NCBI GenBank assembly: GCA_963695445.1
Contig: CAVOGV010000054.1
Coordinates: forward strand, 1 to 64,000
DNA: 64,000 nucleotides
Reading direction: 5' to 3'
Source: Thiohalocapsa sp963695445
GTDB lineage: Bacteria > Pseudomonadota > Gammaproteobacteria > Chromatiales > Chromatiaceae
The position numbers were made by a program, and so were the translations under genes. Below the pieces are notes generated by a model, which saw only the letters and a list, made by a program, of their open reading frames with translations, did not search any database and was not told the origin of the DNA. Positions 35,890 to 45,246 of this stretch are shown here, in pieces (position 1 is the first letter of the stretch; the number at the start of each line of letters is the position of its first letter).

Positions 35890-38657
35890 TCCGGCGGCAG
35901 GTGCGGGGCCGATCTCGACGGCGCTCGTCGTCGGTATCTCCCTCGGTTATCTGGGGCTGCTATTCGCCATCGCCTGGTGGGCGGACCGGCGCGCGGCGCA
36001 GGGCCGTTCGGTAACCTCGCATCCGACGGTCTATGCGCTGTCGCTGGCGGTTTACTGCACCGCCTGGACCTTCTATGGCAGCGTCGGGCGTGCCGCGGCG
36101 GACGGCGTCGGCTTTCTGCCCATCTACCTGGGACCGACGCTGATCGTTCTGCTTTGGGGCTCGCTGCTGATCAAGATGGTGCGCGTCGGCAAGGCCCAGC
36201 GCATCACGTCCATCGCCGACTTCATCGCCTCACGCTACGGTAAGAGTCAGGGTCTGGGCGGGTTGGTGACCGTCATCGCCGTGGTCGGCGTCATCCCCTA
36301 CATCTCGCTGCAATTGGAGGCCATCGCCCGCGGCTTCATCATCCTGCTGCGCTATCCCGAGGTGCACATGCCGACCTCCGTGAGCCGACCGTTCTGGCAG
36401 GACACCGCCTTCATCGTTGCGCTGGTGTTGGCCGCGTTCACCATCCTATTCGGTACCCGCCACCTGGATGCCAGCGAGCGACACGAGGGGATGGTGGCGG
36501 CGGTCGCCTTCGAGTCCATCATTAAGCTCGGCACCTTCATGGCGGTGGGCATCTTCGTCACGCTCGGGCTGATGGGACTCGGCGGCCCGGACCTGCCGTC
36601 CGCTGCCGGCAACGCGGCGGCGAAGGTGCTGCTCGATCCGGCGCTGCCCCCGTTCCAGGACTGGGTCGCGATCTCCCTGCTCGCGGCCTTCGCCGTGATG
36701 CTGCTGCCGCGGCAATTCCAAGTGAGCGTTGTGGAGAGCAGCGACGAGCAGCAGATTCGGCGTGCCATCTGGCTGTTCCCGCTGTACCTGCTGCTGATCA
36801 ATCTGTTCGTGATTCCGATCGCGCTGGCGGGACTGCTGACCTTTCCGGACGGCACGGTGGAGGCGGACACCTTCGTACTGACGCTGCCGATCGCGTTCGA
36901 CCGACCCTGGCTCGCGCTGGCGGTGTTCATCGGCGGTCTGTCCGCTGCCACCAGCATGGTCATCGTCGAGACCATCGCGCTGTCGACCATGGTCAGCAAC
37001 GACTTGATCCTGCCGCTGATGTTACGACGCTGGCGTGGACGACCCTTGCATGCCGACGTCGGGCGCATGCTGCTGCTGATCCGCCGTGGCGCCATCATCG
37101 TCATCCTGCTGCTGGGCTATGCCTACTACCAGGTCGCCGCGGACGCCTATGCCCTGGTGAGCATCGGCCTGATCAGCTTCACCGCCATTGCCCAATTCGC
37201 GCCAGCGGTGATCGGCGGGCTGTATTGGCGTGGCGGGACCCGCGAGGGCGCCGCCGCCGGGCTGCTGGCCGGCTTTGTGATTTGGATCTACACCCTGTTG
37301 CTGCCGTCCTTTGCCAAGTCCGGCTGGCTGCCGCCAGGGTTCCACGATTCCGGCATCCTCGGTATCGATGCGCTGCGGGCACAGGCCCTGTTCGGCTTCG
37401 ACGGCTGGAACGAGATCACCCACAGCCTGCTCTGGAGTCTGTGCGCCAACGTCGGCGCCTTCGTGTTGGTCTCTTCGCTAAGGGCGCCGAACGCGGCAGA
37501 AGCGGCCCAGGCCAGCGCCTTCGTCGACGCGCTGCGTCGGCGCGGCCTCAGCGGACAGTCCTTGTGGCGCGGTCGGGCCGAGATCACGGAGCTGATACAC
37601 CTGTCTGAGCGCTTCCTCGGTACCCGACGCACCCAACAGGTCTTTGCCGATTACGCGCGTTCCCGCGGCAGGGCCTCCATCGACGGGCTGCCGGCGGATG
37701 GTGAGACGGTCGAGTTTGCCGAGAACCTGCTGTCCGGCGCCATCGGCGGCGCCTCGGCGCGGGTGATGGTCGCGTCCGTGACCCAGGAAGAGTCCCTGGG
37801 CCTGGATGAGGTGCTCAACATCCTCGACGAGGCGTCCCAGATCCGCGCCTACAGCCACGACTTGGAACAGAAGTCCCGAGAACTCGAAGCGGCCACCGCA
37901 GAACTGCGCGCGGCCAACCTGCAACTGACGGAACTGGACCGGCTCAAGGACGACTTCATGTCGTCGGTCACGCACGAGCTGCGCACGCCACTGTCAGCGA
38001 TCCGCGCCTTCTCGGAGATTCTCTACGATGATCCCGAGATCGAACTCGAGGAGCGCAAACGCTTTCTCGGCATCCTGGTGAGCGAGACGGAACGGCTGTC
38101 GCGCCTGGTGAGCCAAGTGTTGGATCTGGCCAAGATCGAATCCGGGCATATGGATTGGCGCATCGAAGACGTCGCACTCGCGGAGGTCGTCGAGCAGGCC
38201 ATCGCCGCCATTGGCCAGCTGCTCGACAAGCGCGGCATCCGGTTGCAGCGGGAGCTCCCGCCGATGCCGCTGACGGTGCGCGCCGACCGCGACCGACTGG
38301 TTCAGGTGCTGGTGAACCTGCTCTCGAACGCCGCCAAGTTCGCACCTGACGAGGACGGACTGATCCGGGTCGCTCTCTCCGCTGCAGCCGGCCGCGTGCG
38401 CGTCTGCGTTACTTGATAATGGACCCGGTATCCCACCGGACGACCTGGAACTGATCTTCGAGAAGTTTCGCCAGTCTGCCAGCGGCGGCGAGAAGCCGAT
38501 CGGCACTGGGCTCGGGTTGCCGATCAGTCGACGCATCATCGAGCAACTCGACGGTCGCATCTGGGCGGAGGCCGGGGTGGACAAAGGTGCTAACCTCTGT
38601 TTTGAACTGCCGTTGCTAGAAAGCGGCGGCGGCACCTCCACTGATTTTTCGATCTAG
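35882..38657 (+). CDS. SLC5-type symporter / sensor histidine kinase (one frameshift)
   Basis: Hybrid of a sodium:solute symporter and a histidine kinase, like CbrA/CrbS sensors. The first ~540 residues have about 13 membrane helices with SSS motifs (YALSLAVYCTAWTFYGSVGRAA, ITSIADFIASRYGKS, GLSAATSMVIVETIALSTMV, QFAPAVIGGLYWRGGTREGAAAGLLAGF). The cytoplasmic part has a coiled coil (LEQKSRELEAATAELRAANLQL), HisKA FMSSVTHELRTPLSAIRAFSEIL and HATPase LVNLLSNAAKFAPDE. An extra T at about 38414 breaks the G1 box, VCVTDNGPG. The next frame supplies it and GTGLGLPISRRIIEQLDG to a stop at 38657. Joined length is about 925 aa. Acetate-type or amino-acid ligands are known for relatives; the ligand here is unknown. 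Confidence 0.92.
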
Positions 38658-38685
38658 AACAACCAAGAACCCCAAAGGCAGAACC

Positions 38686-39051
38686 ATGAGCAAACGCGTC
38701 CTGGTCGTCGACGACGAACCGAATATTGTCATCTCGCTCGAGTTCCTGCTCAAACGCGCAGGCCTGGAAGTGCTCACCGCCCGCGACGGTGAGGCCGGGC
38801 TGGCGCAGATCCGCGCCGAACATCCTGATCTGGTGATCCTGGACGTGATGATGCCGAAGCTCGATGGCTTCGCGGTGCTCGACGCGGTGCGCGCGGACCC
38901 GACGGTGCAGTCGACGCCGGTGCTGATGTTGACCGCCCGCGGCCGCGACGCGGACCAGAAGAAAGGCCTGACCCTAGGCGCGAATGCCTACCTCGCCAAG
39001 CCCTTCTCGACCCATGAGCTGGTCACCACGGTGCAGGACCTGCTGCGATGA
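38686..39051 (+). CDS. Receiver-domain-only response regulator
   Basis: 121 aa, a stand-alone REC domain: VLVVDDEPNIVISLEFLLKRAG at the N-terminus with the acidic pair, LVILDVMMPKLDGF with the phospho-acceptor Asp, then VLMLTARGRDADQKKGLTLGANAYLAKPF with the conserved Thr and Lys. There is no output domain, so it must act through another protein. It starts 28 bp after the kinase and overlaps the CBS/DUF294 gene (ATGA at 39048), which makes the latter a candidate effector. Confidence 0.95.
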   Translation: MSKRVLVVDDEPNIVISLEFLLKRAGLEVLTARDGEAGLAQIRAEHPDLVILDVMMPKLDGFAVLDAVRADPTVQSTPVLMLTARGRDADQKKGLTLGANAYLAKPFSTHELVTTVQDLLR

Positions 39052-40520
39052 GCGAACCGTCGAACGAAGCCAAGAACGCGGCCGAGCCGGCAGGCGGTGA
39101 TCGCCGGGCGCGGGCGCCACTGCGTGGACTCGCGCACCGCAAGCCGCTGGTGCTGGCACCAGAGACCAGTCTGCGCGAGGTGCTCTACCAGATCAGCCAG
39201 AGTCAGGAAGACGCCGCTGTCGTCGCCGATGCCGACAGCGGCCTAGCGCTGGGCCTGGTCACGCTCCGCGACCTGCTGCACGCAATCAGTTTCGAGCGCG
39301 TCGGACTAGAAGCCCCGGTTGCCGCGCACATGACAGGCGCCCCACTAACACTGGCGGCGGACGCATCGATCCACCGCGCAAAGGTTCTGATGGCCAAGCG
39401 CGGTGCCCGCCATCTGCTGCTGAGCGAGCCGGATGGACGCCTATGCGGCCTGATCGACCAAGCCGACCTGCTTGGACTGCGCGGCGAAGGGTCCGAGGCC
39501 CTGGTGGAGGCCATCGCCGCCGCCCGCGACATCGCCGCCATGCTGCAGGCGGCGGATCAGGTGCGCCGGCGCGGTGCCGAGCTGTTCCACGCCGGCATGG
39601 GGGTCGAGGCCCTGTGCCAATGGATGTCCGGTCTCAACGACCTCATCGGCATTCGCATCTGCGAGCTGGTGGAAGACGAGTTCGATCTCCCCGCGGTACC
39701 CTGGTGCTGGCTCATCTTCGGCTCCGAAGGCAGGCTGGAACAGACCTTCGCCACCGACCAGGACAACGGTCTGTTGTTCGTGCCACCCTCCCCCGATGTC
39801 ACCGACGACCTGCGCCAGGCGTTCCTGCCCTTCGCCCAGGCCGTCAATGAGGCCCTGCACTACTGCGGATTCGAGCGTTGCAGTGGCAAGATCATGGCCG
39901 GCAACCCCGACTGGTGCCTGAGTGCCGACGAATGGCGCGGCCGCTTCAGCGACTGGCTTCGGGTGCCGGACCCCGAGGCCCTGCTGCACGGCACCATCTT
40001 CTTCGACTTCCGGCCGCTGTACGGCAGCTTCGAACCCGTGGATCAGTTGCACACCTGGCTAGCGACCGAGGCGCCGGGGCATCCGCGTTTCTTCCGCGCC
40101 TTGGCGGAACAGGCGCTTTCCGTCTCGCCGCCGCTGGGGTGGGCCGGCCAATTCAGCTACGACCGCAACCGCGACTTTCCTCACAGCATCGACCTCAAGC
40201 ACCAGGGAGCGCGCCTGTTCACTGACCCGGCCAGACTCTGGGCCTTGCAATTCGGGGCCTGGTCCACCAGCACCGCCGACCGGCTACGCGCCGCCGGAGC
40301 GGCGCAGCAACGGCCGGCCGAAGACATTGCCGCCGAGATCGAAGCCTTCCATCTCATTCAGCGCTTTCGCATCAACCAGCAACTCCAGACCAGTGACCAC
40401 GCCGCCGTCAACCGGGTCGACCCTAGCGATCTCAACGAACTGCATCGGCTGATGTTGAAAGAGGCCTTCCGCCAGGCCAAGAAGCTTCAGCTTCGACTCA
40501 AGCAGCAACTGGGGTTATAA
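39048..40520 (+). CDS. CBS-pair / DUF294 nucleotidyltransferase-like protein
   Basis: 490 aa. Residues about 30-150 form two CBS motifs (PLVLAPETSLREVLYQISQSQEDAAVV and GAPLTLAADASIHRAKVLMAKRGARHLLL), which bind adenine nucleotides in other proteins. The DUF294 nucleotidyltransferase-like domain has WLIFGSEGRLEQTFATDQDNGLLF at about 222-245, the GS...DxD signature of GlnD-type nucleotidyltransferases. The DUF294 C-terminal domain follows (KHQGARLFTDPARLWALQFG). Related genes accompany ActP-type symporters and CrbS-type kinases. The ATGA overlap with the regulator suggests REC-controlled nucleotidylylation of a symporter-linked target; this is inference. Confidence 0.9.
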   Translation: MSEPSNEAKNAAEPAGGDRRARAPLRGLAHRKPLVLAPETSLREVLYQISQSQEDAAVVADADSGLALGLVTLRDLLHAISFERVGLEAPVAAHMTGAPLTLAADASIHRAKVLMAKRGARHLLLSEPDGRLCGLIDQADLLGLRGEGSEALVEAIAAARDIAAMLQAADQVRRRGAELFHAGMGVEALCQWMSGLNDLIGIRICELVEDEFDLPAVPWCWLIFGSEGRLEQTFATDQDNGLLFVPPSPDVTDDLRQAFLPFAQAVNEALHYCGFERCSGKIMAGNPDWCLSADEWRGRFSDWLRVPDPEALLHGTIFFDFRPLYGSFEPVDQLHTWLATEAPGHPRFFRALAEQALSVSPPLGWAGQFSYDRNRDFPHSIDLKHQGARLFTDPARLWALQFGAWSTSTADRLRAAGAAQQRPAEDIAAEIEAFHLIQRFRINQQLQTSDHAAVNRVDPSDLNELHRLMLKEAFRQAKKLQLRLKQQLGL

Positions 40521-40556
40521 CGGCCCCGACAACCAACGGGGTTGGCAAAAACGAAA

Positions 40557-40576
40557 ACCGGCCCTTGCGGGCCGGT
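40557..40576 (-). terminator. Rho-independent terminator of the YfdX gene
   Basis: ACCGGCCC, loop TTGC, GGGCCGGT. On the minus strand it is followed by TTTTCGTTTTTG. It lies between the convergent DUF294 and YfdX genes and could serve both, but the T tract favours the minus strand. Confidence 0.85.
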
Positions 40577-40662
40577 GGTGGTGCCGATGACTCGGCGTTG
40601 AAGAAACGGATGCGGTTGCGGCAGCGCGCCGGCCCGCGCCGTGCGCGGGACAGGCTTAGCGC

Positions 40663-41583
40663 CTATTTGGCCTGGGCGGTTGCGGTCTTGCGATGATCGG
40701 CAGCGGTGCTCGCCTGCGAACTCGGCTGCGCCTTGTCGGCGGCGACCTGATCCGGTGCCGCGGCCTCGGTGGGCTCGATCATGACCATGGTGTCCGCCAC
40801 CAATCCTTCTTTCGCCTGCTTCAGCTCCAGATTGGCCTCATGCAACTTGCCTTCGTCGAGCAGCGCGATGGCCTTCTCGACATGGGCGTTGGTCTCCGCG
40901 AGCGGCATACTCAGGGTGCGGGACACCAGCCCTAGGTCCACCAGGCTTAGCGTTTCGATCGCGCCCTGACGGTCGCCCTTGTTCAATTGCTCGCGGGCCT
41001 GGCCAACAGCGGCGACCCTGTCGCTCTTGGACGGCCGCGCTGCGTTGTCGGCCTGCTTGCCGGGGCTGGTCTGCGGCGTATTGCCTCCACTCTGGGCAGC
41101 GGCCTGTTGGGCGGTCTGTTCAGCAGCCTGACCGGCGGTTTTGGACGCCACCGCGGCATCCTGTGGCTGGGCGGCAAAGGCCTCGACCACCTGCAATTCC
41201 GACAGAATCGGGATCAGATCGGGCTTGGCGGTCACCGACTCTTTCTGGGTCGTCTTGTCGCCCACCTTCACCTCGGTGGTGACGGTCACCGGCATATCCT
41301 CGCTGGCAACACGCCCCAGCAGCGTATGCGCCTCGCCGAGCAGCTTTTTCGCACTGTCCACATAGCCGTCGTTGATCGCCGTACGCGCCAGATGGATGTC
41401 GTTCATCGCGGCCAGTCCATGCTCGGACATGTCGACGTCCTGAGCGCTCGTCGCGCCGCCGCTTACCGTCTCCGAGACATTAGTCGGCGCCTTGTTGCTG
41501 TCGGTCGCCGCATGAAGTTGGCCCATGCCCGCCACCGAAAGCGCGATTAATGAGGCAGCGGTCAAAAAAACAGCAGATTTCAT
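40663..41583 (-). CDS. YfdX family exported protein
   Basis: 306 aa from ATG 41583; the signal peptide MKSAVFLTAASLIALSVAGMGQLHAA supports this start over the longer open frame. The mature part is helical: EHGLAAMNDIHLARTAINDGYVDSAKKLLGEAHTLLGRV near the N-terminus. A Gln/Ala-rich linker (AGQAAEQTAQQAAAQSGGN) follows, then REQLNKGDRQGAIETLSLVDLGLVSRTLSMPLAETNAHVEKAIALLDEGKLHEANLELKQAKEGL, both typical of YfdX. Enterobacterial homologues are acid/stress-associated periplasmic proteins. The C-terminal 30 residues are low complexity. A terminator follows 87 bp downstream. Confidence 0.88.
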   Translation of the reverse strand: MKSAVFLTAASLIALSVAGMGQLHAATDSNKAPTNVSETVSGGATSAQDVDMSEHGLAAMNDIHLARTAINDGYVDSAKKLLGEAHTLLGRVASEDMPVTVTTEVKVGDKTTQKESVTAKPDLIPILSELQVVEAFAAQPQDAAVASKTAGQAAEQTAQQAAAQSGGNTPQTSPGKQADNAARPSKSDRVAAVGQAREQLNKGDRQGAIETLSLVDLGLVSRTLSMPLAETNAHVEKAIALLDEGKLHEANLELKQAKEGLVADTMVMIEPTEAAAPDQVAADKAQPSSQASTAADHRKTATAQAK

Positions 41584-41724
41584 GGTCGTTCTCCCGTCAT
41601 ATAGCCAATGTTTCGGTGTGACCCGGAGGCGATCTTGGCCTCCGTTAGGCAGGAGTATCGGACAACGGAGCTTAACGGAGGCTGGCGCGCGCATGACAGT
41701 TTTGTCATCTGCGCATATCTGGGC

Positions 41725-43944
41725 TCATGTACGCTTTGCCGGTTCAGGGGCCTCGCTCGGATGGCCTGCCCTGTCGCTGGCCGGCGGCGGATCGGCCTCT
41801 CGGGGCAGCAACGATTCAGCGTACATAGGCCGCACGCCGGTATACCGCCGCGCGCTGTAGTGCGCGGCGATCACCGCCAGCATCAGCGGCAGAACCACCT
41901 GATATTCCATGGTCATTTCCAGCACCATCAGGATCGACATCAATGGGGCGTGCGTCGCGCCTGCCAGCATCGCACCCATACCGACCACCGCATAGGCATT
42001 CGGCGGCGCGGTGCCGGCCGGCAACGCGGTGTGAACCAGCGTGCCGAACAGGGCACCGAGCATTGCACCGACGAACAGCGTCGGCGTGAAGGCACCGCCA
42101 ACGGCACCGGAACCGTGGGTGGCCGCGGTCGCCAGCATCTTCAGCACCAGCACGGTGAGCAGCGCCTGCCAGGCCCATGGGGTGTGCAAGACCGAATTGA
42201 CCACGCTGTAGCCGTTGCCCCAGACCTGCGGCTCGTAGACCGAGATCGCCCCCACCAATAAGCCACCCAGGGCCATGCGTCCGGCCAGCGGCAATGGCAT
42301 CCGGCCGAACAGCTGATGCGCGCGCTCCAACAGACGCAGGAAAAGCGGCGCGACATGCCCGGCGGTGAGCCCGAGCAACAGGTACAGGCCGAGTTCCCAG
42401 TCGCTGACCAGGCTGAAGGCGGGTAGCTGATACACCGGTGCATAGCCGAGGATGTCGTGAACGGTGGCGTTGGCGATCACGGCGGCGATGATCAGCGGGC
42501 CGATGTGCTCCAGGGCGATGGAGCCGAGCACGATCTCGGCGACGAACAGCGTCGCCGCGATCGGGGCGTTGTAGGCCGAGGCGAGACCGGCAGCGGCGCC
42601 GGCGGCAACCAGCAGCCGCAGTCGATCCCTCGGAAAGCGGCTGAGTCTGCCCAGTGCCGAGGCCACCATCGCCGCCAATTGCACCATCGCGCCCTCACGG
42701 CCGATGGAGCCGCCGGAGGCCACCGTAAACAGCGATGAGGCGGACTTAACCAGGCTGTGACGGACGCTGATCCAGCCGTCGCCGACAGCGACCGCCTCCA
42801 TGTAGTCGGTGCTCGAACGACCGCGCAATCGGGCACCGATCTGCTGCAGAATGAGTCCGGCGACCAGCCCGCCGGCGGCAGGAAGCAACAAGCGCTTCCA
42901 GGCAGGCAGGGACTCCGCCATCACCACCAGACTGCCGGCCTCGCCGCCAAGCACCCATTCCAGTGCGTGGATGCCCTCACGAAACAGCACCGTGACCAAC
43001 GCACCAAGAAAGCCGACCAGCGCCGATAACAGCAGCAGCAGCGTTAACTCGTCGCGCCTCGGCGCAAGCATCAGCACGGCGCGCTTCGGCAGCGTCGCGG
43101 CCGCCGCCAGCACCGCGGCGGCCTGGCGCCTGGGGTTGCTCGTCGCCCGTCGCTTTTGCCACTGCACCATTGCTGCGGCGATCAGCGCCAACACCAGCGC
43201 CGTCAGCAGCCAGCCCGGCGCACGCGGACCAGGGGCCAGCGGGGCCGCTTCAGCTTCGGGTGCCAGCAGCGGCGGCGGGAGCGAACCGGTTGGCGTCTGG
43301 TCCGGCTGAGCCCATCGATCGGCTTCCCCCTGGCCTGGGGACGGGCACGGGCAGAGACCTTCATCCGCCGGTTCGCCGGCAGTAGTCGGAACCGCGGCCA
43401 CGGGTTGCTGCGCTTCCTTGGTCGGCGCTGGCTCAGCAGGCATAACGGCGGCGGGCTTGACCTCCGTCGTCGGCTCGGGCTCGGGTTCGGGCTCTGGCTC
43501 GGACAACCGAGTTGCTTCCCGGCCGGCCCGCTCACTTCCTGGGCAGTTCAGCGGCAGCCCGGTTCGCCGATGCTCCCGCCACTCCCGCGCCTGGCGCTGG
43601 AGGGTGTCGCGGGCCGTCTCGGCATCCAGGGCGGCCACCTGCTCCGCTGTCGGCAGCCTCAACACTGCGCCGACGTGCATGACAGCATTGACATTGCAGG
43701 GCGGCGTGAAGGCGTCCGGGTTGGCCTGCAACAGGGCCAGCATGATCTGGTCCCGGCTCAGGTCCGTGCCGGCATAGACTTGTCCCGCGATCTGCCACAG
43801 GCTGTCGCCCGATCGAACCGGGCCATACGCTCCCGCGGCCGTGGTCACAGCAGCTGCCGTGCTCGCGAGCACGCATCCCAGCAGCCCGGCGCCTGCCAAC
43901 TGGAGCCAGAAGCGAGGTGAGCATCGGCCAGTCATCAGCAGCAT
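41725..43944 (-). CDS. FimV-type LysM domain fused to a ClC chloride channel
   Basis: 739 aa from ATG 43944 (MLLMTGRCSPRFW). Residues 1-30 form a signal or membrane segment. Residues about 38-95 are a LysM of the FimV/HubP kind (GPVRSGDSLWQIAGQVYAGTDLSRDQIMLALLQANPDAF, then MHVGAVLRLP). A coiled and Pro/Glu-rich linker containing an EPEPEPEPEP run leads to a membrane helix (LLTALVLALIAAAMVQ). From about 290 on it is a ClcB-like ClC channel: STDYMEAVAVG, SGGSIGREGAMVQLAAMVAS with the gating Glu, SAYNAPIAATLFVAEIV and SGAVGGAFTPTLFVGAMLGA. A continuous frame joins both parts. Upstream codons in this frame belong to repeat copy C and are excluded. Confidence 0.88.
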   Translation of the reverse strand: MLLMTGRCSPRFWLQLAGAGLLGCVLASTAAAVTTAAGAYGPVRSGDSLWQIAGQVYAGTDLSRDQIMLALLQANPDAFTPPCNVNAVMHVGAVLRLPTAEQVAALDAETARDTLQRQAREWREHRRTGLPLNCPGSERAGREATRLSEPEPEPEPEPTTEVKPAAVMPAEPAPTKEAQQPVAAVPTTAGEPADEGLCPCPSPGQGEADRWAQPDQTPTGSLPPPLLAPEAEAAPLAPGPRAPGWLLTALVLALIAAAMVQWQKRRATSNPRRQAAAVLAAAATLPKRAVLMLAPRRDELTLLLLLSALVGFLGALVTVLFREGIHALEWVLGGEAGSLVVMAESLPAWKRLLLPAAGGLVAGLILQQIGARLRGRSSTDYMEAVAVGDGWISVRHSLVKSASSLFTVASGGSIGREGAMVQLAAMVASALGRLSRFPRDRLRLLVAAGAAAGLASAYNAPIAATLFVAEIVLGSIALEHIGPLIIAAVIANATVHDILGYAPVYQLPAFSLVSDWELGLYLLLGLTAGHVAPLFLRLLERAHQLFGRMPLPLAGRMALGGLLVGAISVYEPQVWGNGYSVVNSVLHTPWAWQALLTVLVLKMLATAATHGSGAVGGAFTPTLFVGAMLGALFGTLVHTALPAGTAPPNAYAVVGMGAMLAGATHAPLMSILMVLEMTMEYQVVLPLMLAVIAAHYSARRYTGVRPMYAESLLPREADPPPASDRAGHPSEAPEPAKRT

Positions 43945-43972
43945 CGGGGAAATCTCACGCGGTTGACCTTGC

Positions 43973-44206
<234 letters not shown>

Positions 44207-44379
44207 TGATAGTAGCAAGCCACGCACCGATGCTGGTGCCGCGACCGAGTCCGCTTCCACACCGCATTGAGCGCAATTGCAACCTCCGTCATGGTCGATT
44301 TCCGCGCCAGACGGACCAACTTACCGCGCAGAACGCGCTGTTGCGCTAGCTTTTCCTTCCTCACGCTTGCCGAGCCACC

Positions 44380-45099
44380 ATGATCCACATCGAGACACAA
44401 ACGTCGACAACAGCCAGCCCGACGCCGGAGCACTTAGCGGACGTCAATGCCGACCTGACCCAGCGGGTCGTGCTCGACACGGAGCAGATGCCGTGGCAAC
44501 CGAGCCCGAGCGGCACCGTCTGGCGTAAGCCGCTTTACCGTCAGGACGGTGAGTCCGGGCCAGTCACGAGCCTCGTGCGCTACGCCCCAAACGGTGCCTT
44601 CCCGGAGCACGCACATCCGCAGGGCGAGGAGATCCTGGTCCTGGACGGCGTTTTTTCCGACGAGCATGGTGACTACCCCGCCGGCACATTCCTGATGAAT
44701 CCCCACGACAGCCGACATTCCCCACGCTCGCGGAGCGGCTGCACCCTGTTCGTGCGTCTGCGCCAGTATCCGGGGGCCGATCGCCCACGGCTGGTAGAAG
44801 ACACCACGGCGCCGAACAGCTGGCGACCGGGGCTGGTGGACGGGCTCAGCGTGCGCCCCCTGTACAGTCAGGGGGGTTATCCCGAGAGCGTCGCGCTGGT
44901 GCGCTGGGCGCCAGGCACCTACTTTCAGCGCCACACCCACTGGGGCGGCGAAGAGATTCTGGTACTGGAGGGCGAGTTCTGCGACGAACATGGGCGCTAC
45001 CCGTCAGGGACCTGGCTGCGCAGCCCGCACATGAGTCAACACACACCGTTTTCAGAGACCGGCTGCCTGATTTACGTCCGCGTCGGCGGACACCAGTAG
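44380..45099 (+). CDS. Double-cupin protein, ChrR-like
   Basis: 239 aa with two cupin domains of the ChrR type. First: FPEHAHPQGEEILVLDGVFSDEHGDYPAGTFLMNPHDSRHSPRS. Second: YFQRHTHWGGEEILVLEGEFCDEHGRYPSGTWLRSPHMSQHTPF. Both keep the HxH, Glu and distal His metal ligands, so both can bind a metal. ChrR itself is a zinc anti-sigma factor with an N-terminal helical domain. That domain is missing here and there is no sigma factor beside the gene, so an enzymatic or oxidative-stress role is as likely. Confidence 0.88.
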   Translation: MIHIETQTSTTASPTPEHLADVNADLTQRVVLDTEQMPWQPSPSGTVWRKPLYRQDGESGPVTSLVRYAPNGAFPEHAHPQGEEILVLDGVFSDEHGDYPAGTFLMNPHDSRHSPRSRSGCTLFVRLRQYPGADRPRLVEDTTAPNSWRPGLVDGLSVRPLYSQGGYPESVALVRWAPGTYFQRHTHWGGEEILVLEGEFCDEHGRYPSGTWLRSPHMSQHTPFSETGCLIYVRVGGHQ

Positions 45100-45246
45100 G
45101 GACACCGGTCGCAGGCGCCTGGTCGCGCCGTCATCTGCTGTCCGCTACTGTTCGCTTCCGAGCGCGCTGTCTACCCAAAGAGTTTAAGTTTTCCGTTTTC
45201 GCTGGCAAACCTCGCCACTCGAAACTAGAAACTCGCCACTTTCACT

